Part shown: piece after piece, positions 57,289 through 64,000 of the stretch
Layout of the letters: every line of letters begins with the position of its first letter
Position numbering within the stretch: the first letter of the stretch is position 1
Assembly: GCA_014529385.2 (NCBI GenBank)
Contig: CM043953.1
Coordinates: 112,872,549 to 112,936,548, forward strand
DNA from: Adiantum capillus-veneris
Taxonomy: Eukaryota; Streptophyta; Polypodiopsida; Polypodiales; Pteridaceae
Length of the DNA: 64,000 bases
Direction of reading: 5' to 3'
Translations under genes and position numbers: made by a program
The notes under the pieces: model-generated
Database searches by the model: none
Told to the model about the DNA's origin: nothing
Seen by the model: only the letters and a program-made list of their open reading frames with translations

Positions 57289-58877
57289 ATGGTAGTAGGA
57301 CTGCACTTTGCGGAAGACCAAACTATGCAAAGGATCTTGAGACTTGGAGTATTTTGGCCAACTATGAGGAAGGATGTTCATTCACTCGTGAAAAATTGTC
57401 CTCAATGTCAAAAACAAGCACCCATACCTCATGTGACATTGTTCCAAATGTCTCATGTTCCTAAGTGGAGTAACTATCTAGTTACTTACTTTTATCAAAC
57501 CGAACATTTCCTGAGGATATGAGTAAACGTCGTCAAAGAGAAAATGAAACAGAAGCAAGAGACTATGCTCTTATTGGAAACCAATTGTATCAAAGAGGTA
57601 AGGATCAACACTTGCGTCTTTGTGCAAATGAAAATGAATACATTCCTATTATAGAACAAGCACATGCTGGATTAGCTGGAGGTCACTTGTCTAGTGAGAC
57701 CACCGCAAGAGAAATCTTAATGGCATGCAGATGGTGGCCAGCACTTTTTGCAGATGCCAAGGAATATGTTCAAAGGTGTGATGCATGTCAACAAGAAAAA
57801 ATGACAACCCGTGTAGATAGCATGCCCTTACGACCAATGATGGGGGCTAGAGCTTTTGCAAAATGGGGTATAGACTTTGTTGGGCCAATACATTCACCTG
57901 CTTATAGAACCCAAGCTCATTATATCATTGTAGATACGGACTATTTTACCAAGTGGACCGAGGCTAAAGAAACTCAAAAGAATGATGCGAGAACCACATC
58001 CACATTCTTGTATGAGTACGTGTTCACAAGATATGGACTCCCAATAGAAATTGTCAATGATAGGGAAAGTTATTTCCTCAATGAGGTAATTGAGTATTTG
58101 CTTAATGAATTTATGGTTATCAATAACAAATCGGCTCCCTATCACCCACAAGCAAATGGACAGGTTGAGCATACAAATAAAATTCTTAGCTCGGTATTGA
58201 CTAAAGTGGTTAGTTCACGATGGACAGATTGGGAAATGAATCTCTATGCTTCTCTATGGGCTTATTGAGTTTCATTCAAAATTGATTTAAATGCTACACC
58301 TTTTAATCTTGTTTATGGTCTTGATGCCATACTACCAATAGAATTTCTATTTCCGACACTAAGGGTAGCTAAGGATCTTAAGTGGACTGGACATGAATTG
58401 TCATAGAGACTTGAAGATTTAGAAAATCTTGATGAGCAAAGGCTAACTTCTATAGCTCACATCTATGCACAAAAGCGGAAACAAAACTAGTTTTTTGATT
58501 CCCATCTAATTACAAAAATCTTCAAAAAAGGGGACTTAGTTTTAGTCTATTCCCTTAAGCAACACATTCCCAAGTTTAAGAAAAAGGGAAACCGACCGTT
58601 TGTCATTGAAGATGTATCTACAAGGGGAGCAATTATGTTTTCCACCCTAGATGGTGAACCAATGGCTAATTGGATTAGTAGATGTCATTTAAAGAAGTGT
58701 AATTTGTCACTAATCAATGAATTTCTAGAAAGAATGCATGCAACACAACAACGAAAGATGAAACAACAACAAGTTATTGATGAAGCCCAAGAAGAAGCTT
58801 GGCTCGAGTACTCAAAAGAAAAGCTGCTCTCAAAAATCAACAAATACCTATTCCATCAACACTCTGGAACTAGATGA
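57289..58877 (+). pseudogene. Ty3-D integrase with two H2C2 fingers
   Basis: Two zinc-finger modules follow each other. The first (57289-57522) reads GLHFAEDQTMQRILRLG ... CPQCQK. The second (57519-58268) reads HAGLAGGHLSSETTAREI ... CDACQQ. The core in the second frame holds KWGIDFVGPI, IVNDRESYF and QANGQVEHTNK, with D-D35-E conserved. The frame stops at TGA near 58268. The C-terminal module follows with KGDLVLVY, RPFVIEDVSTRGA and NWISRCHLKKC, then a Gln/Lys-rich helix to 58877. Integrase itself is well preserved compared with the RT. Confidence 0.88.
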
Positions 58878-59340
58878 CCGACAATGGAAATTACAGAAAG
58901 ATACAAGATGGATGGTTACATGGAATGGACCTTCACATCAAAGTACAGATATACAATCATAGCACAAATGCATTGGTCGACACAGGAGCTCAAGTAAATG
59001 GAGTCAGTTATTCCATGTACAAGAAAGCAACAAGTTAGTCTTTGACAGCAGGAATAGCGACTATTAAAGGATGCAACAAGAACCCAACACCAACATTGAA
59101 AGTAGTCAACTTAAATGTGATAGTACATGGATGTTCATGCCCTCATCAGTTTGTATGCTTATCATATGAACACATGAATGAGACAATGATTCTTGGAATC
59201 CCATGGATGCGGACGTACAAGGCAGTACCAGATTGGGATACCAATAAACTCAAGCTATCACCTAAAGGTAGGCAACTCATTGTTCCAATTTCACCAAGGA
59301 AGGAGAAATGGAAAGGAGGTTACCAGCAGAGTAAACCATG
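58878..59340 (+). pseudogene. Aspartic protease-like domain downstream of Ty3-D integrase
   Basis: The frame reads MDLHIKVQIYNHSTNALVDT followed by GAQVNGVSYSMYKKAT, then a stop near 59036. After that, 59042-59341 contains MILGIPWMRTYKAVPDWDT. DTGA plus the 'LGxPW' block are the two marks of retropepsin-like proteases. Here they lie after integrase rather than before RT. It may belong to the Ty3-D element, to a truncated second copy in tandem, or to a separate ORF. Confidence 0.6.
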
Positions 59341-59879
59341 AAACAATCAATCTTCTCCATCCCATTGATAAGCAAATGCTGCAAGGAGTCGGGAAAATTT
59401 GGGTACCAAAAGTATAGCTTAAGGACAAGCCGAATCAAATTTGGGTGCCCAAAACATCATCTACAATACCAAAGATGGTTCCAAAGCTCAAAGCACAAAG
59501 AAAAACATCTTTGAACAGGGAATTTAACACAAAATGGATTTGGAAGAAAAAGGAGTACTTATCTTCTCCGCAAATGATAAAACCAATCAAGCAAGGGAGA
59601 GTTAAGTCTCAAAAGACTCAACAACACCATTCTGCTCAGAGAAAAACAAGATACCAATGGCAGGTAAAAGCTCAACAACAACCATCTTTATTGATACCGA
59701 CAGCTCAGAATATCAGCATGGCAAAGCATTCTGATGGTACAATCAAGCAAAGAGCACACAAGCTACAAGATTTTCTCTTTGGAAGACAGAAAAAGAAAAC
59801 CTCGTCATCAAAAACCCTTGAGTTAATTACTCAAGAACCAACTCTTGCACATCATAATGGTTCTAACTTTTCGTCTTGA
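59341..59879 (+). pseudogene. Basic Gln/Lys-rich tail after the protease-like domain
   Basis: Frames with repeated KIWVPK / QIWVPK (59395-59460) and many Lys, Gln and Ser residues run to a stop at 59879. No domain is recognised. The block probably continues the preceding ORF. Confidence 0.4.
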
Positions 59880-60250
59880 TCCTCTCTATATAGGGGAATC
59901 TTGTTGTGGTTGGCGTCGGCGTCGGTGGTCCTTTGACCTCCTTGGGATAAGAGTAAGAATAAATGGGTGTTTGTGACACTATGGGGCTTACTTATGGTCA
60001 TGTTGTGTAGGGACTTTTCTCTATAGAATTACTATTCTCTCGTTACTGTGGGAAGCAACTAGGATTGCAAAGTTTCAGGTTTTGGGTTCAAATATGAAGG
60101 AAAAATTGGTGTTTCAACCACTCTAGCTCAACTAGATGTAAACCTGGCCATATCTTCCACTTCCTGAAAGGGATTTTTAGACTTCCTAGGGGTAGGTTTT
60201 GGGCCTTGAGTTGCAACTAGATCTATTGGAGTTACTCCTGTGCTTATCAT
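59880..60250. other. Junction stretch between Ty3-D and element E
   Basis: No gene, repeat or LTR end could be identified. The boundary between the two elements lies somewhere here. Confidence 0.5.
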
Positions 60251-60856
60251 TCACGCTACTTCCTCTTTTTCTATCGATGTATACTCCCGTCCATACTTGT
60301 CAACATATATTATGAGACTCCCTTCACCTGATTCATACAGAAACAAGTATAAAGTCTTTTTCATGCTTAACTTGAAAGTGTAGGGTGCTAAACACCTAAA
60401 ATATTTTTTGGCCCTACCATTTGCATACTCGTAGATTCCTACCACTCCTTGGTTTGTTACTACTTTAGTCATCTTCTTGTCAAACACTAGGATGGTGTTA
60501 GGAAAATCTATCTGAGGAGGCATTTCTGTCATCTCAAAAACCATCTTCCCTTTTGTAACATTTTCCTCATATTTGTTAGAGTTCTCAAGGTCCTTAACAA
60601 TGAGGTAATGTATTCCCTCATCATCATGGCATCTTTTCCCATCATCATACACTAGAAGGGATTCCACTCTATTGGCTGGTTTTTCCTCTATACATATACT
60701 TTTACATCCCCTTTCATCGGTATATACCAGATCTCAATGGGCATTTGGTCCTTCTAAGTAAAGGGTCATATACCTTGTGGTCTGAGTGGGATTCCTAGAG
60801 GTTCTACCTCTTCCCGCTTGGTTATGTTGGTTAACTATGATGTTTTGGTCAGCCAT
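60251..60856 (-). pseudogene. Unrecognised ORF of element E
   Basis: From an ATG at 60856 the minus-strand frame reads MADQNIIVNQHNQAGRGRTS, passes one TGA near 60735 and continues in phase to a stop at 60251, about 200 residues. The frame is also open upstream to 60961. Blocks include LVYTDERGCKSICIE, HYLIVKDLENSNKYEENVTK and IYVDKYGREYTSIEKEE. I do not recognise the family. Its position after a 5' LTR, primer site and long leader suggests the first ORF of an LTR element. A weak similarity of its LVYTDERG... block to YEDTKGHRYLMSI in element F is worth testing. Confidence 0.5.
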
Positions 60857-60961
60857 GAGGTAAAAAGATTTCTCCGAAGAGGTGTCAGTCTCACTACTGT
60901 CCTCTATAATTGGTGCTAGTGGATCAATCCTTGCTTGGTTCACACTCTCCTCAGTTTGACA

Positions 60962-62892
60962 CTAAGCTAGTCGGATCTGCTACCACTCTTCTCTCTCCTT
61001 GGATGCACCTTCTTGATCTCAAATTCATCAAAAATTTTTCTGAAACAACTATCAATCCAAACCTCTTACCTTAGAAGCTTGCTTGCATTTTCTCATTTGT
61101 CTCTTCTCTCTCTGTAGCTACTCTTCAGAATGCTGGAGTACTTTGCACTCCCAGCTGACTATCGACTTGAGGGATTCTTGGTTCTAGGTGTCTGCACAAA
61201 ACTTCAAATTGTACAAATCTTTTCTTAACAAATTGTTTGCCAAGTACTACTGAATACAGAGACAAATTCTTATCTGAGTCCCAATCTTTGATCCGTCAAG
61301 GCAAGTGGAATTCTAGGATCACAAAGAATACTCCTAGATTAGAAGATTCCCTATTTAAGCATTAAACTTTCTTGTAGACATCATACGTGTATGATGTCTA
61401 AAGTCTCGGTTTTCATGCAAACTTGACCCCCAAGCTTATTTTAGGATGCTTGACACCCTAGTGAGCTCTGTTGTCAGATTTGGACTATACAACTTCTCTT
61501 GAGACATTATACGCGTATAATGTCTTTTAGTTCAGAATGGAATGAGTTTTATCCCAGAGGTACTTTACTACACCATATACTTCTAGAAAGCCTCAATTCT
61601 CAATTCTAACCTTATTGATCTAGATAGGATCAATTTAAGCATTCATCTTGTCCATTTTGTTTCTAGATCTTTATAAGGCTTTAAGTTGCTTCAATTTCAA
61701 TGTAAGTTTGCATATTTGCTTTGAAGTGGTTCTTAATCACAATGACTCACTGAGATGAGGATTTTTTGCTCAAGATCTGGCCTTTAGACATTATACGTGC
61801 ATATAGTCTCTTTGCTCAGAATGGCAGTTCTGTTTCTGTCTCAAGTACCCCTTAATGTTTACAACATGCATGTGCGCTCATAGAAATGTTTGGATCACTA
61901 ATTTGCACAATATCCTCACTATTGTCAAGGAATTCCCCGGAAAGAGTAAAACTCTCTCTACATGCTCAATTGAAGTGAAACTTGGTTCATGTGCTCCATT
62001 CAACTTGCAGACTGTGGGTAAGCTGTCAAAACTTTAATTTACCTACTAATTCTATCCTAGATACATTATACGCATATAATGTCTATTGGTGAATTTTTGT
62101 ACAAAACTCATGCACAAGGATCCCCTAGTCTCTAGTACTGATTTTTGAATACTTTTACCAATCTCCCATGAAAACATATGCACAGATTCTCAATTTTCCC
62201 ACGTTTTCGCTTTTGACTCAAAGCTTTTGCCTTTTGGGGACCAAATGCTGGCCAAGACTCTAGTCTCAAGGTCTCATTAGGGTATAACACCCCTTTTGAA
62301 CACTCTGGTCGAGTCTATTTTGTCAAATTTGGTCTCCAACTAGGGCCTAGATATCATTCACGTATAATGTCTATTGATGAAAAATTGCACCTTTCTCATC
62401 CAGATCTCTTGCATATCTCTTCTTTTATCCCCAGCAACACTCAGTTGTGCTAAATTGTCTATTGAAGCTTGCTTAATGCATTTCTTACCCAAAAATCTAC
62501 TTTTCTAAGATTGTAAATGCAACCTAGCATGAAAGCAAAAATTTCAGAGATGGATAGCTCTAGATCATAATCACATGTCCTATTTACAACTACTCCTACA
62601 AAACATGTATAAGGAATTGTATTTATCAGAAGAAAAAATGCTTCATTGTCTCTTTTGGACTTGTTAATGCTTGTATCTCCTCACAATTCACTCATAATCT
62701 AGCCAGCACTAATTGAGACTAATACTACCTATGACAGAAAATCCCGGGTGAGAAACATGCTCCCTAGCACTCCCCTAAGATCTAAAGAGTCCCACTCCTC
62801 GATCCTTCCTAAAGTTTAATAACATGACTACGATAACCAGGCATACTTTTACCTCGTAGAACTAGTCTAAGGTCACTTACTAGGGCTCTAAT
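60962..62892 (-). other. Leader of element E with recurring palindromes
   Basis: About 1.9 kb lies between the primer site and the ORF. No gene is seen; the ORF at 61855-62037 has no recognisable domain. Five copies of an AGACATTATACGCGTATAATGTCT-type palindrome stand at 61375, 61500, 61784, 62057 and 62347. Confidence 0.75.
61502..61525. repeat. Perfect 24-bp palindrome in the leader of element E
   Basis: AGACATTATACGCGTATAATGTCT equals its own reverse complement. Related copies are 61375-61400 (12-base arms around GT), 61786-61808, 62059-62084 and 62349-62372. Confidence 0.9.
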
Positions 62893-62909
62893 CCCCAACA
62901 GTGGCGCCA
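62893..62909 (-). promoter_or_regulatory. Primer-binding site of element E
   Basis: The minus strand reads TGGCGCCACTGTTGGGG one base from the LTR border. This form is typical of primer sites in plant Ty3 elements of the Tat type. It fixes element E as minus-strand, with its 5' LTR to the right. Confidence 0.8.
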
Positions 62910-62910
62910 A

Positions 62911-63905
62911 TGTTGTCAGGCAGACAAACTCCTCGCAATCGCTAGCAAAGCGAGAACTAGGCTAAACAAAAAGATGTCAACCAAGGACAAAGCTTGACCC
63001 GTAAGCGCATGGAAACAAATATATAGTTTTCAAGCGCCTACTTGACCTTCTAAGACAATCACTACCAAAGGAAATCAATTGAAACACATTAAGGACAGGC
63101 AACCACTACCTTTCTTATGAAGCCAAGGTTCACCGAAATGCAAGTTAAAGTTGTCAAATCATCACAAAACTCGAGGGCTAACCTCTGCGCACCTAGAGGA
63201 CACCACTCTAAGGTCTCTAGCCAAACTTACTACCCATAAACACCGAGTGAAAAAATCGCGTATAAAGAAAAGTTGAAAATTACAGGTCATTGATTCTCGA
63301 CATGCTTAGGTCTAAGGCGTAGCTCATCCCGTCAGGGCCACAATGACATATAGCAATCACACTAAATGGATGCATGGGTGGAGAGAAAACTCACCTAAAA
63401 GCTCATGGAAGAGATCTTTGCAAAGAGACTGACACTGTGCAAGATTGACTTTGAAGTGTAGCTCTCACCGTTGCTAACACAATGGTGAAGTCGCCTTCAA
63501 AATGTAGCCACCGCAGAGCACGTAGGGAGAAGAAGAATACCTCACTCTCTCTCCACACACAATACACAACCATGTATACTTAGTGGAGCTCAAAAGTTGA
63601 TTCATTCAAAAGTTGTATTAGGTTTACAAAAATTGTCTTTTGTACCTCAGTCTTGGAGGTTCTAACTCACCAAGATTACAACCATCTACTGTGGGGTTAG
63701 AGACTCCGCATATTTACTAAATTACAACTTGACAACTCAATCGAGTCCCAAAATAATTACAACAAGTTTGTCAGCATAAGTATTACAAAAATTGGGCTCT
63801 TCCTATGTGTTAGCCATAGCCTTCAACAGGTGCGAACAGCATGTGGCCCTTTATCCCAACACCTACATCATATACAAACAGACCAAAATCATAGTTAGTT
63901 TTGTG

Positions 63906-63957
<52 letters not shown>

Positions 63958-64000
63958 TTGATAAATTTGACCTTAATGAGTAGTAATTTGTAGTTGTGGC
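62911..64000 (-). repeat. 5' LTR of element E, cut by window edge
   Basis: The inner end reads TGTTGTCAGG on the plus strand (CCTGACAACA on the minus). At least 1.09 kb lies in the window and no second copy is present, so the outer border is unknown. It contains no recognised coding region. Confidence 0.65.
63908..63953. repeat. (GA)n microsatellite
   Basis: A run of about 46 bases of GA. The ORF at 63792-63983 reads through it and is not considered a gene. Confidence 0.97.

Noticed and set aside
55144-59340. Endogenous pararetrovirus (caulimovirus-like) origin for the protease/RT region
   Set aside because: A clear integrase with two zinc fingers and a D-D35-E core lies in the same unit, which pararetroviruses lack.

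Overview
This window is repeat-rich land-plant nuclear DNA made almost entirely of nested transposable elements. The evidence is plant-type Ty3/gypsy, Ty1/copia and CACTA coding domains, spliced transposase genes with GT-AG introns, and an initiator-Met primer-binding site. I see no convincing single-copy host gene, tRNA, rRNA or CRISPR. I cannot name the species.

Layout. (1) 1-7769: a young minus-strand Ty3/gypsy element, 'Ty3-A'. It has an open polyprotein frame of 1734 codons and two RNase H domains. Its 3' LTR is cut by the window edge. (2) 7770-9614: LTR/leader remnant of another plus-strand element. It is joined to 9615-14150, a decayed plus-strand relative of Ty3-A ('Ty3-A2'). (3) 14151-18177: 5' half of a minus-strand LTR element ('F') with an unrecognised ORF. 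(4) 18178-59879: an old Ty3 element ('Ty3-D') split by a stack of later insertions, each with its target-site duplication (TSD) still readable. Ty3-C (18235-55138, TSD GTATA) lies in Ty3-D. Ty3-B (18687-37252, a chromovirus, TSD CCGTA) lies in the 5' LTR of Ty3-C. A CACTA DNA transposon (27913-35595, TSD TAT) lies in the 3' LTR of Ty3-B. A Tnt1-like copia element (45927-51398, minus strand, TSD CCTAT) lies in the downstream ORF of Ty3-C. (5) 59880-64000: 5' part of another minus-strand LTR element ('E'). Its leader has recurring palindromes, and its ORF is unrecognised.

Most coding regions carry frameshifts and stops. The best preserved are the Ty3-A polyprotein and the two CACTA genes: a six-exon Tnp2-type transposase with one in-frame stop, and a three-exon Ptta/En/Spm-type partner with no lesion.

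Points that stand out: a putative gag first exon inside the Ty3-B LTR, spliced in phase to gag across the primer-binding site; a heavy-metal-associated (HMA) domain fragment captured by the CACTA element; 12-bp subterminal repeat arrays at the CACTA ends; five palindromes in the leader of element E; and a protease-like domain downstream of integrase in Ty3-D.
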